Shown piece after piece: positions 1 to 7,213 of a stretch of 50,482 nt of DNA (position 1 is its first letter; each line of letters starts with the position of its first letter). Origin of the DNA: Micromonospora yasonensis (GTDB lineage Bacteria; Actinomycetota; Actinomycetes; Mycobacteriales; Micromonosporaceae); the NCBI RefSeq assembly GCF_026013475.1, contig NZ_JAPDPH010000025.1, positions 1-50,482 on the forward strand, read 5' to 3'. Both the position numbers and the translations under genes were made by a program. The notes under the pieces were generated by a model. It saw only the letters and a program-made list of their open reading frames with translations. It was not told the DNA's origin and searched no databases.

Positions 1-379
1 GCTCGCCGACCGGGCGGACGACCCGGTCGCGACCCTGTCCGGCGGGCAGCAGCAGCGCACCCTGATCGCCCGGGCCCTCGCCGGCCAGCCGGAACTGCTG
101 GTGCTGGACGAGCCGACCGCCGGGGTGGACGCGGCCAGCCAGGAGGCGTTCGCCACCGCGCTGCGCGGGTTCCTCGACGGCGGCGGGACGGTGCTGCTGG
201 TCGCCCACGAACTGGGGCCGCTGCGCCCCCTGATCAGCCGGGCGGTCGTGGTCCACCAGGGCGGCATCTGCCACGACGGCCCGGTGCCGGAGCCGGCCGG
301 CCACCACGCCGATCCCGATCACGAGCACGTGCACCCGCACTGCGACGAGGAGCCCGCCGGGCTGTGGAGGAGCATCTGA
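1..379 (+). CDS. znuC: Zinc/manganese ABC transporter ATP-binding protein, 3' part (ZnuC-like)
   Basis: Cut by the window edge: only the last 125 residues are present, in the frame that starts at base 2. They contain the ABC signature LSGGQQQR, a Walker B with D-loop (LLVLDEPTAGVD) and the H-loop histidine in LLVAHE, so this is the catalytic half of an ABC ATPase. The C-terminus is rich in His, Asp and Glu, which suits a metal transporter. One base separates the stop from the permease gene, and two zinc-type regulators follow, so a zinc importer is the best reading. Manganese or iron cannot be excluded. The substrate-binding gene (znuA) is presumably upstream, outside the window. Confidence 0.9.
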   Translation, partial: LADRADDPVATLSGGQQQRTLIARALAGQPELLVLDEPTAGVDAASQEAFATALRGFLDGGGTVLLVAHELGPLRPLISRAVVVHQGGICHDGPVPEPAGHHADPDHEHVHPHCDEEPAGLWRSI

Positions 380-380
380 C

Positions 381-1265
381 ATGGACCTCTTCCAGTACGA
401 CTTCATGCTGCGTGCCCTGGTCGGCGCGCTGGTCATCGGGCTGGCCGCCCCGGCGCTCGGCATCTACCTGGTGCAGCGTCGGCTGGCCCTGATCGGCGAC
501 GGCATCGGGCACGTGGCACTCACCGGCGTCGGCGCCGGGCTGCTGCTCAACCGCTCTCCCGTGCTGGTGGCGGTGCTCGCGGCCACGCTCGGCGCGATCG
601 TCATCGAGGTGGTCCGCTCGCGCGGGCGTACCTCCGGCGACCTGGCCCTGGCGCTGCTGTTCTACGGCGGCATCGCCGGCGGCGTGCTGCTGGTCGGGCT
701 CTCCGACGCCAGCAGCGCGTCGCTCAACTCGTACCTCTTCGGGTCGTTGACCACCACGTCAACGGGCGACCTGACCACCATCCTGGTGCTCGGCGTGGCG
801 ATCCTGGTGACCATGCTGGCGCTGCGCCCGGCGCTCTTCGCGGTCTGCCAGGACGAGGAGTACGCGCGGGTCTCCGGCCTGCCGGTCCGGGCGCTCAACC
901 TGCTGCTGGCGGTGACCACCGCGGTGACCGTGACCATCGCCATGCGGGCCGTCGGGGTGCTGCTGATCAGCGCGTTGATGGTGGTGCCGGTGGCGACCGC
1001 CCAGCAGGTGACCCGCGGCTTCCGGGGCACCATGGCGGCCGCGATGGCGCTGGGGCTCTTCGCCGCCGGCGCGGGCGTCGTGGTGGCGGCCGCCGCCGAC
1101 ACCGCGCCCGGCGCCTCGGTGGTGCTGCTGGCCATCGCCTCGTTCCTGGTGGTCGCGCTGGCCACCGCCGCCCGGCGGGCGCTGCGCCGGCCGTCCCGGC
1201 CGGCCGCCGCGCCGGTCACCGAGGCGGTCGCCGAGCCGCCGGAACACGAGGTCGCGCTCCGATGA
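381..1265 (+). CDS. znuB: Metal ABC transporter permease (ZnuB-like)
   Basis: This 294-residue membrane protein has about eight or nine hydrophobic segments and the ABC-3 family pattern. An early IGDGIGHVALTGVG loop is typical of ZnuB/MntB permeases, and a late segment reads RAVGVLLISALMVVPVATA. Its length is normal for the family. It starts two bases after the ATPase stop, so the pair is surely co-transcribed. It should form the inner-membrane channel of a Zn(II) importer with the ATPase and an unseen binding protein. The last 30 residues are charged and probably cytoplasmic. The substrate is inferred from the adjacent zinc regulators. Confidence 0.93.
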   Translation: MDLFQYDFMLRALVGALVIGLAAPALGIYLVQRRLALIGDGIGHVALTGVGAGLLLNRSPVLVAVLAATLGAIVIEVVRSRGRTSGDLALALLFYGGIAGGVLLVGLSDASSASLNSYLFGSLTTTSTGDLTTILVLGVAILVTMLALRPALFAVCQDEEYARVSGLPVRALNLLLAVTTAVTVTIAMRAVGVLLISALMVVPVATAQQVTRGFRGTMAAAMALGLFAAGAGVVVAAAADTAPGASVVLLAIASFLVVALATAARRALRRPSRPAAAPVTEAVAEPPEHEVALR

Positions 1266-1308
1266 GCCACCCCGGGCCGGCCCAGTCGGCATTGGTTACC
1301 GTTACGGG

Positions 1309-1611
1309 ATGACCGCCACAAACGGGTACGACGCCTTCGAGGGCGCGGGTGACCTGCTGCGTGCCCTGTCGGCGCCCATCCGGCTGGCGATCGTGAGCGA
1401 GCTGGCCGAGGGCGAGCGCTGCGTGCACGAGCTGGTGGAGCGGCTCGGCGCGCCGCAGCCGCTGGTCTCCCAGCACCTGCGGGTGCTGCGCGGCGCGGGC
1501 GTGGTGCGCGGCTCCCGCCGGGGGCGCGAGATCGCGTACGCCCTGGTCGACGAGCACGTCGCGCACATCGACGCGGACGCGGTCAGCCATGCCGGGGAGG
1601 GACCGCCGTGA
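1309..1611 (+). CDS. ArsR/SmtB-family winged-helix metal sensor
   Basis: A 100-residue winged-helix repressor. Residues 48-62 (GAPQPLVSQHLRVLR) form the recognition helix of ArsR proteins. The metal site can be read directly: the C-terminal helix has D81, H83, H94 and E97, which fits the D-x-H-x10-H-x2-E/H zinc motif of the SmtB/CzrA alpha-5 site. The alpha-3 Cys-x-Cys arsenic/cadmium site is absent; only C38 is near it. Its last four bases overlap the GTG start of the Fur-family gene. In M. tuberculosis, Rv2358 (SmtB) and zur/furB form the same pair, with SmtB derepressing the operon when zinc is high. That regulation is inferred here by homology. Confidence 0.92.
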   Translation: MTATNGYDAFEGAGDLLRALSAPIRLAIVSELAEGERCVHELVERLGAPQPLVSQHLRVLRGAGVVRGSRRGREIAYALVDEHVAHIDADAVSHAGEGPP

Positions 1612-2000
1612 CCGAAAGCGGCCTGCGGAACACCCGGCAGCGGACCGCGGTGAGCGCGCTGCTGGCCGAGATGGAGGGCTTCCACAGCGCGCAGGACCTC
1701 TACGCGATGCTGCGCCAGCGTGGCGAGCGGGTCGGCCTGACCACCGTCTACCGCACCCTGCAGGGGCTCGCCGACGCCGGCGAGATCGACGTGATGCGCC
1801 CGCCCGGCGGCGAGCACCTCTACCGCCGGTGCAGCGAGGGCCATCACCACCACCTGGTCTGCCGCGCCTGCGGCCGGACCGTGGAGGTGGCCGGGCCGAC
1901 GGTGGAGAGCTGGGCGGAACGGGTCGCCGCCGAGCACGGGTACGCCGAGGTCAGTCACACCCTGGAGATCTTCGGCACCTGCCCGGCCTGCGCCGGCTGA
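1608..2000 (+). CDS. zur: Fur-family zinc uptake regulator (Zur)
   Basis: A 130-residue Fur-family repressor. The N-terminal winged helix includes TTVYRTLQGLADAG. The dimerisation half carries the metal ligands: a His cluster (GHHHHLVC) followed by CRACG, and a C-terminal CPAC, which gives the CxxC...CxxC structural zinc site. The GTG start overlaps the ArsR stop (GTGA), and a good GGGGAGG ribosome site lies seven bases upstream. Its position behind znuBC and an SmtB-type gene supports Zur rather than Fur or PerR. Expected role: repress zinc uptake when zinc is sufficient. I found no obvious Zur box in the window, so the operator may lie upstream of znuA. Confidence 0.93.
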   Translation: MTESGLRNTRQRTAVSALLAEMEGFHSAQDLYAMLRQRGERVGLTTVYRTLQGLADAGEIDVMRPPGGEHLYRRCSEGHHHHLVCRACGRTVEVAGPTVESWAERVAAEHGYAEVSHTLEIFGTCPACAG

Positions 2001-2056
2001 GCTCGCGCTGAGATCGCGCCGTGCCGGCGCGGCCGGACCGTGGCACGCTGTCCGGC

Positions 2057-2662
2057 GTGAAGATCTACGCTGATCGTTTCCCGACCGCCCTCCGTCAGCT
2101 CCTCACCGACCTGCTCGTGGTCGCCTGGGTGTACGCGTCGATCCGCTTCGCGCTCTGGCTGTACGACCTGGTCGAGAAGCTCGCCGTACCCGGGCAGAAG
2201 CTGGAGGAGGCCGGCGGCGGCCTGGCCGGCAACCTGGCCGAGGCGGGCGGCAAGGTCGGCCGGGTGCCGCTGGTCGGCGACGAGCTGACCGCCCCCTTCA
2301 GCAAGGCCGCCGACGCCGCCCGGGCGGTCGCCGAGGCGGGCCGCGACCAGCAGGAACTGGTCGGCCAGCTGGCCCTGGCGCTGAGCATCGGGGTGCTGGT
2401 CTTCCCGCTCGGCCTGGTGCTCTTCGGCTGGCTGCCGCTGCGGCTGCGCTGGATGCGCCGGGCCGGCTCGGCGCAGGCGCTCGCCACCGCCCCGGCCGGG
2501 CGGGACCTGCTGGCGCTGCGTGCCCTCGCCGGCCAGCCACTGGCCAGGCTGACCCGGATCGCGCCCGACGTGGCCGAGGCGTGGCGGCGCGGCGACGACG
2601 CGACGGTGGACGCGCTCGCCGCGCTGGAGCTGCGCAGACTCGGTCTGAAGGGCGGCCGCTAA
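2057..2662 (+). CDS. Hypothetical membrane protein
   Basis: About 201 residues from the GTG at 2057; an in-frame GTG at 2021 would add 12 residues. A first membrane segment (around residues 12-38, LLTDLLVVAWVYASIRFALWLY) is followed by a Gly/Ala/Glu-rich amphipathic stretch. A second hydrophobic segment (LALALSIGVLVFPLGLVLFGWLPL) precedes a basic cytoplasmic tail. I do not recognise a named family; similar two-helix proteins occur widely in actinomycetes. A 56-residue membrane protein gene starts 10 bases downstream, so the two are probably co-expressed. Confidence 0.75.
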   Translation: MKIYADRFPTALRQLLTDLLVVAWVYASIRFALWLYDLVEKLAVPGQKLEEAGGGLAGNLAEAGGKVGRVPLVGDELTAPFSKAADAARAVAEAGRDQQELVGQLALALSIGVLVFPLGLVLFGWLPLRLRWMRRAGSAQALATAPAGRDLLALRALAGQPLARLTRIAPDVAEAWRRGDDATVDALAALELRRLGLKGGR

Positions 2663-2671
2663 GGTACAGCG

Positions 2672-2842
2672 GTGCTGTACTTCCTGATCGCCGTCGCCGT
2701 GCTGCTGCTGATCTACGCGGGCGTCCTGGTGAGCTACGTCCGCAAGGGCCGGCGCATCCCGCCGGCCGCCTACCTGGTGCTGGCCGCCCTGAACGGCCTC
2801 ATCCTGGCCGGCGTCATCGCCTGGGCGGTCGCCCGCGGCTGA
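2672..2842 (+). CDS. Small membrane protein (56 residues)
   Basis: A GTG-initiated ORF of 57 codons including the stop. It encodes a first hydrophobic helix (LYFLIAVAVLLLIYAGVLV), a short basic loop (RKGRR), and a second helix (AAYLVLAALNGLILAGVIAW). This is a hairpin membrane protein with a positively charged turn, so both ends probably face the outside. It starts 10 bases after the preceding membrane-protein gene. No function can be assigned. Reality is supported by coherent hydrophobic segments, operon-like spacing, and a strong convergent terminator 12 bases after the stop. Confidence 0.65.
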   Translation: MLYFLIAVAVLLLIYAGVLVSYVRKGRRIPPAAYLVLAALNGLILAGVIAWAVARG

Positions 2843-2853
2843 CCACGCGGTGG

Positions 2854-2885
2854 GGAGGGGCCCCGCCGGTGACCGGGGCCCCTCC
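2854..2885. terminator. Bidirectional hairpin terminator
   Basis: A perfect 12-bp stem, GGAGGGGCCCCG pairing with CGGGGCCCCTCC around an 8-base loop. It lies between the stop of the small membrane protein (plus) and the stop of the acyl-CoA dehydrogenase (minus), so it probably serves both convergent units. There is no clear T tract, as is common in high-GC actinomycetes. Confidence 0.65.
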
Positions 2886-2887
2886 GG

Positions 2888-4945
2888 TCACGCCGGCGGG
2901 ATCCGGCGCCGGACGTCCTCGGCCGTGGACGGGCCCGGCTGCCAGGGGGCCACCCAGGGCCGGTCGGCCGGCGGGGTGGCCACGCCCTCCTCCAGGGCGG
3001 CGTACCGGCCGGCGAGGATCCGCTTCGCCGCGGCCACGTCGATCGCGTCGGTGTTGGACCACAGCCCGGTGAACAGCTCGTCGATCCGGAGCCGCGCCTG
3101 CCGGCAGAACAGGTCGGCCAGCTCGACGTTCTCGGGGTGCTCGGCCCGTTCGGCGACCGCCCGGACGCAGACCGCGGAGATCGCGAACAGCTCCGCGCCG
3201 ATGTCCACCACCCGGCCCAGGAACGCCTGTTTGCGCTCCATCTTCCCCTGCCAGCGGGACATCGCGTAGAAGGTGGACCGGGCCAGCTTGCGGGAGGTCC
3301 GCTCGGCGTGCCGCAGGTGACCGGCGAGCGGGCCGAACTCGTGGTACGCCCCGGGCGCCTGGCCCCGGCCGACCGCGAGGGTGGGCAGCCACTTCGCGTA
3401 GAAGACGCCGGCCCGGGCGCCCGCCTTCGCCTTGCGGCCCAGCCCGACGTCCGGGTCGATGATGTCCCCGGCCACCGAGAGGTGCGCGTCGACCGCCTCC
3501 CGGGCGATCAGCAGGTGCATGATCTCGGTGGAGCCCTCGAAGATCCGGTTGATCCGCAGGTCCCGCAGCATCTGCTCGGCCGCGGCCGGCCGCTCACCCC
3601 GGGCAGCCAGGGACTCGGCCGTCTCGTAGCCCCGGCCACCCCGGATCTGGATCAACTCGTCGGCGATCTTCCAGGCCATCTCGCTGGCGTAGAGCTTCAC
3701 CAGCGCCGCCTCGATCCGGATGTCGTTGCGGTCGTCGTCGGCGAGCAGGCAGCAAAGGTCGAGCATGCTCTCCATGCCGTACGTGGTGGCGGCGATGAAG
3801 GCCAGCTTCTTGGCCACCGCCTCGTGCTCGCCCACCGGCCGGCCCCACTGGACCCGGTCGGCGGCCCACTCCCGGGCCACGTTCAGCGACCACTTGCCGG
3901 CGCCGACACACGTGGCCGGCAGCGAGAGCCGCCCGGTGTTCAGCGTGGTCAGCGCGATCTTCAGGCCCTTGCCCTCGCCGCCGATCACGTTCTCCTTCGG
4001 CACGACGACGTCGTGGAACCGGGTGAGGCTGTTCTCCAGGCCGCGCAGGCCGACGAAGGCGTTGCGCCGCTCGACGGTGATGCCCTCGCTGTCGCCCTCG
4101 ACCACGAAGGCGGTGATCCCGCCGCGTCGCCACTCGGCGGCCGGCACCCGGGCCATCACCACGAGCAGGGTGGCGACCGTGCCGTTGGTGGCCCAGAGCT
4201 TCACCCCGTTGAGCCGGTAGCCGGTGCCGTCCTCGGTGGGCTCGGCGGTGGTGGCGAGCCGGGCCGGGTCGGAGCCGACGTCGGGCTCGGTGAGCAGGAA
4301 CGCGGAGACCTCCCCGGCGGCCAGGCGGGGCAGGAAGCGCTCCTTCTGCTCGGCGGTGCCGAAAATCTTCAGCGGCTGCGGCACGCCGATCGACTGGTGC
4401 GCGGAGAGCAGCGCGCCGATCGCCGGGTTGACCGAACTGGCCCGCATCAGGGCTCGGCAGTAATGCAGGTTGCTCAGCCCGAGGCCACCGTACTTGCGGT
4501 CGATCTTCATGCCGAACGCGCCCAGCCGGGCCAGCCCGAGGAAGACCTCGTCGGGGATGCGCGCGTCCCGCTCGATGGCCGCCCCGTCCACCTCGGAGTC
4601 CAGGTACGACCCGAACGCGCCGAGGAACTCCTCGGCCCGGGCGACGTCCGCCGGGTCGGGGCGCGGCCACGGGTTGACGAGGTCCAACCGGAACCGGCCG
4701 AGAAACAGCTCCTTGCCGAAGCTCGGCCGGTCCCAGGCCGTCTCGCGGGCCGCCTCGGCGACCTGGCGGGCCTCCTTCTCGGAGACCTGGCCAGCCTCGG
4801 TGGGCAGCGGGCCCGCCCCGCCCGCCTCGCCGACGGTGGCGGCGGCGCCGGCGCCGGCCGGCGGATCGTCATCGATCGGGGCCATCCGACCGGTGGGCCC
4901 ACCGGCGTTCGCCGGGTCGGGCCGGCTGTTCTGTGTCGTGGTCAC
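2888..4945 (-). CDS. Acyl-CoA dehydrogenase, long form (FadE-like)
   Basis: A 685-residue flavoprotein of the acyl-CoA dehydrogenase superfamily, expected to introduce a 2,3-trans double bond in acyl-CoA with FAD. It has an ACAD core at about residues 95-500 with the FAD/substrate segment LLTEPDVGSDPARLAT and the late motif RIFEGSTEIMHLL. The Glu in that motif sits where many family members keep the catalytic base. Two parts exceed the usual ~380-residue enzymes: an ~80-residue acidic/Pro-rich N-terminus and a ~170-residue C-terminal helical domain, as in mycobacterial FadE10-type proteins. The GTG start is supported by AGGAGG five bases upstream. The natural substrate is not evident. Confidence 0.92.
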   Translation of the reverse strand: MTTTQNSRPDPANAGGPTGRMAPIDDDPPAGAGAAATVGEAGGAGPLPTEAGQVSEKEARQVAEAARETAWDRPSFGKELFLGRFRLDLVNPWPRPDPADVARAEEFLGAFGSYLDSEVDGAAIERDARIPDEVFLGLARLGAFGMKIDRKYGGLGLSNLHYCRALMRASSVNPAIGALLSAHQSIGVPQPLKIFGTAEQKERFLPRLAAGEVSAFLLTEPDVGSDPARLATTAEPTEDGTGYRLNGVKLWATNGTVATLLVVMARVPAAEWRRGGITAFVVEGDSEGITVERRNAFVGLRGLENSLTRFHDVVVPKENVIGGEGKGLKIALTTLNTGRLSLPATCVGAGKWSLNVAREWAADRVQWGRPVGEHEAVAKKLAFIAATTYGMESMLDLCCLLADDDRNDIRIEAALVKLYASEMAWKIADELIQIRGGRGYETAESLAARGERPAAAEQMLRDLRINRIFEGSTEIMHLLIAREAVDAHLSVAGDIIDPDVGLGRKAKAGARAGVFYAKWLPTLAVGRGQAPGAYHEFGPLAGHLRHAERTSRKLARSTFYAMSRWQGKMERKQAFLGRVVDIGAELFAISAVCVRAVAERAEHPENVELADLFCRQARLRIDELFTGLWSNTDAIDVAAAKRILAGRYAALEEGVATPPADRPWVAPWQPGPSTAEDVRRRIPPA

Positions 4946-5013
4946 GGCTGCCTCCTGGGGACCTCGGTCCGGCTGCGTCGACGTGCTCGACGAAAACGAC
5001 GTTACTCCCGGGT

Positions 5014-5029
5014 GTTACCCAGGGGTAGC
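5014..5029. promoter_or_regulatory. Candidate palindromic operator upstream of the acyl-CoA dehydrogenase
   Basis: GTTACCC-AG-GGGTAGC is a near-perfect inverted repeat about 70 bases upstream of the dehydrogenase start. A related half (GTTACTCCCGGG) lies just beside it at 5001-5012. A TetR-type fatty-acid regulator is a plausible binder, but no regulator gene is nearby. Low confidence. Confidence 0.3.
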
Positions 5030-5067
5030 GTCGCGTGCACGTCCGATTTGGCGCGGACCGCCGCAGC

Positions 5068-5571
5068 TCAGTCGCCGGGCAGCACCTGCGCGTCGTCGTC
5101 CTCGTCGTCGATGTCGTCGTCGCCCCAGTTACGCCGGGCGAACGGCAGGACCAGCCAGAACACCAGGAACCAGACCGCGGTGATCGCGCTGAGCAGGAAG
5201 GCGACCGGCCGGCCCAGCACGAAGTCGGTGATCAGCAGGACCGCGCTCACCATCGAGACCAGCATGAAGGCGAGGCCGCCGGTGGCCATCCGATGGGCGA
5301 ACCGGACCAGCTCCGGCTTGCGTCCCTGCCGGAACAGCGCCCGGTGGAAGGCGACCGGCGAGATGATCAACGCGGCAGCGCCGGCAGCGGCCAGCAGCGC
5401 GACAATGTAGACGTTCTTCTGGAAGGTCGTGGTCCGGGTGAACCCGTTGCTGAACGGCAGGGTGAGCAGGAACGCGAACAGGATCTGCACGCCGGTCTGC
5501 GCGACCCGCAGCTCCTGGAGCAGGTCGGCGAAGTTGCGCTGCCAGCGCTGCTTCTCGGATTCCTGGGCCAC
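5068..5571 (-). CDS. DUF6328 family membrane protein
   Basis: A 167-residue protein with four hydrophobic segments: LQILFAFLLTLPF-type, VYIVALLAAAGAAALI, FMLVSMVSAVLLI and AVWFLVFWLVLPF. A short charged N-terminus is followed by the family-like stretch ELRVAQTGVQILFAFLL. The C-terminal tail is very acidic (GDDDIDDEDDD). This matches my recollection of DUF6328, an uncharacterised actinobacterial four-helix membrane family. It sits between the acyl-CoA dehydrogenase and the SIS operon with its own ~90-base upstream gap. Function is unknown. Confidence 0.8.
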   Translation of the reverse strand: MAQESEKQRWQRNFADLLQELRVAQTGVQILFAFLLTLPFSNGFTRTTTFQKNVYIVALLAAAGAAALIISPVAFHRALFRQGRKPELVRFAHRMATGGLAFMLVSMVSAVLLITDFVLGRPVAFLLSAITAVWFLVFWLVLPFARRNWGDDDIDDEDDDAQVLPGD

Positions 5572-5590
5572 GCACTACCTCCGCCGAAGA

Positions 5591-5627
5591 CGGTACTGCC
5601 GGTGAGGGCCTCACACCGGCAGTACCG
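5591..5627 (-). terminator. Hairpin terminator after the hydrolase-AAC(3)-SIS operon
   Basis: A perfect 14-bp stem (CGGTACTGCCGGTG with CACCGGCAGTACCG, 9-base loop) starting 34 bases beyond the SIS gene stop on the minus strand. It also lies just upstream of the DUF6328 start, so it should insulate that gene from the operon. Confidence 0.7.
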
Positions 5628-5660
5628 CCTGTGCCCGGTCCGGGCGGCCGCGAAACCGGG

Positions 5661-6410
5661 TCAGGCCCCCCGGCGGATCCGGCCGGCGTACCGGGCCTCC
5701 AGCTCGGCGTTGTGCTCGTCCCCGCCGGTGATGTTGGCGGACAGGTAGACCGGGGGCCGCTCCCCCGCCGCCAGCAGCCGGGCCACCACCTCCGCCACGA
5801 TCTGCTGGGCCAGCAGCGCGGCGGTGATCGAGGAGACCGCCCCGACCGCGCCGCCGCCGGGCAGCGGCAGGGTGGCGTCGCCGTACGGGGCGCCGTTGTC
5901 GAGCACCACGTCGGCGAAGTCGGCCAGCTTGCGGCCGGACGGGTGGCGGGAGGTCATTCGGGCCGAGTGCTGCGCCGAGGTGATCGCGACCAGCGCGTGC
6001 CCGCGTTCCTTGACGATCGACGCGAACTCCACCATCGCGCCGTTCACCCCGGAGTTGGAGGCGAGCACGAAGACGTCCTGCGGGCGGACCGGGGCCAGCT
6101 CGTAGAGGCGGTGCGCCACCGCCGGGTCGCGTTCCAGCTTCGGGCCGAGCACGTCGGCCGGCTCACCGCCGTACAGGACCAGGTCGCGCAGGGCGATCCG
6201 GTTGGTGGGGACCAGCCCGCCGGCCCGGCCGGCGATCTCCATGGCCAGGGCCTCCGAGTGGCCGGTGCCGAACGCGTGCACCACGCCGTCGGCGCGCAAC
6301 GACTCGACGATCAGGTCCGCCGCCCGACCCACGTGATCCCGCTGCCCGGCGGCCACCCGCCCGATCGTCTCGGACACCACCGCCAGGTACGCCTCGGCGC
6401 TCACCGTCAT
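5661..6410 (-). CDS. SIS-domain sugar-phosphate isomerase-like protein
   Basis: A 249-residue SIS-domain protein. The sugar-phosphate binding motifs are visible: a GTGHSEALAMEIAGR loop near residue 50 and a Ser-rich loop (VLASNSGVNGAMVEFA) near residue 130. The family binds phosphosugars and isomerises them, or acts as a sensing domain. It resembles the UPF0309 group of stand-alone SIS proteins. The start is well fixed: GGAGG lies upstream of the ATG, and the ATG overlaps the TGA of the AAC(3)-like gene (ATGA). A longer in-frame extension to 7310 is only the open shadow frame of the upstream gene. The substrate is unknown; the context suggests an amino sugar or aminoglycoside-like compound. 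Confidence 0.85.
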   Translation of the reverse strand: MTVSAEAYLAVVSETIGRVAAGQRDHVGRAADLIVESLRADGVVHAFGTGHSEALAMEIAGRAGGLVPTNRIALRDLVLYGGEPADVLGPKLERDPAVAHRLYELAPVRPQDVFVLASNSGVNGAMVEFASIVKERGHALVAITSAQHSARMTSRHPSGRKLADFADVVLDNGAPYGDATLPLPGGGAVGAVSSITAALLAQQIVAEVVARLLAAGERPPVYLSANITGGDEHNAELEARYAGRIRRGA

Positions 6411-7213
6411 GATTCCTCCGTCCGTCGGTTCCGGGCCAGCCAGTCCACCGCGAAGTCGACCGCCACCCGCTGCCTCATCAACCGGCCCGTCCCGTCCCCG
6501 ACCGGCCCGAGGCGTACCGCGCCGGTGGCCTCCAGGTCGGCGCCGAGCCGGGCGAAGTCCCCCTCGTCGAGGACGACGTCCTCCCACCACACCCACTCCC
6601 GGCCGCCGTCGCCGGCCAGCACGGCCGCGCCGCAGCGCCGCCGGGGCGGCGCGGGCTGCCGGTACTCGGCCAGGTGCAGCGAGGTGTTGCAGTCGTGGTC
6701 GACGCCGAGCAGCAGCACGTCGGCGTCGAGGTCGTAGAGCCGGGCCAGCGGCGAGCCCTCGCCGAGCATGTCCGCGAGCGGGTGGCCGGCGACGATCCGC
6801 TCCGCAACCGGCCCGAGCGCGGCGAAGGAGACCTGCGGGTGGTCGCTGCGCCGGGCGCCCGGCCAGGTGCGGACCAGCTCCGCGAGGGCGCCCATGAACC
6901 GGCTCGGGGTGACCGCCGGGTCGAAGCCGGGCAGCTCGGCCCGGATGACCGGCCACCAGTCCGCCGGCACCGGCGGGTTGCTCCAGCCCGCCGGGTCGCT
7001 GTTGTCCGGGGTGTGGGTGGGCACCACCACGGTGCCGTCCGGGCCGAGCACGTCTCGCAGGGCGAGCAGCACCGCCTCCGGGCCGCCGCAGAGGAAGCCG
7101 AGGCCGCCCAGGCCCGCGTGCACCAGCACGATCCCGCCGGGGCGTACGCCGAGGGCGCGGAGCTGGGCGGCGAGCGACGCGCGGGTGTGCGGCCGGGCCG
7201 CGGGCGTGGTCAT
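6407..7213 (-). CDS. AAC(3)-family aminoglycoside N-acetyltransferase-like protein
   Basis: A 268-residue protein with the layout of the antibiotic N3-acetyltransferase family, which transfers acetyl from acetyl-CoA to an amino group. Signs: an N-terminal LVHAGLGGLGFLCGG loop, VVPTHTPDNSDP, the conserved RSDHPQVSFAALGP block with its His, GEGSPLARLYDLDADVLLLG, and a DHDCNTSLHLAEYR segment. Its length is normal. ATGA overlaps at both ends couple it to the alpha/beta hydrolase and the SIS gene. Members confer 3-N-acetylation of 2-deoxystreptamine drugs, but many chromosomal actinomycete copies have no proven substrate, so resistance should not be assumed. Confidence 0.88.
   Translation of the reverse strand: MTTPAARPHTRASLAAQLRALGVRPGGIVLVHAGLGGLGFLCGGPEAVLLALRDVLGPDGTVVVPTHTPDNSDPAGWSNPPVPADWWPVIRAELPGFDPAVTPSRFMGALAELVRTWPGARRSDHPQVSFAALGPVAERIVAGHPLADMLGEGSPLARLYDLDADVLLLGVDHDCNTSLHLAEYRQPAPPRRRCGAAVLAGDGGREWVWWEDVVLDEGDFARLGADLEATGAVRLGPVGDGTGRLMRQRVAVDFAVDWLARNRRTEES

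Noticed and set aside
1275..1310. Zur box before the ArsR gene
   Set aside because: Only a GTTACC/GTTACG direct repeat is present, which does not match the known actinobacterial Zur palindrome.
3137..5410. 757-codon open frame antisense to the acyl-CoA dehydrogenase
   Set aside because: It mirrors the codon structure of the dehydrogenase, has no recognisable motif, and is not followed by a plausible gene end.
6407..7213. Acquired antibiotic resistance gene
   Set aside because: The base composition and operon coupling match the chromosome, there are no mobile elements nearby, and many chromosomal AAC(3)-family genes have unknown substrates.
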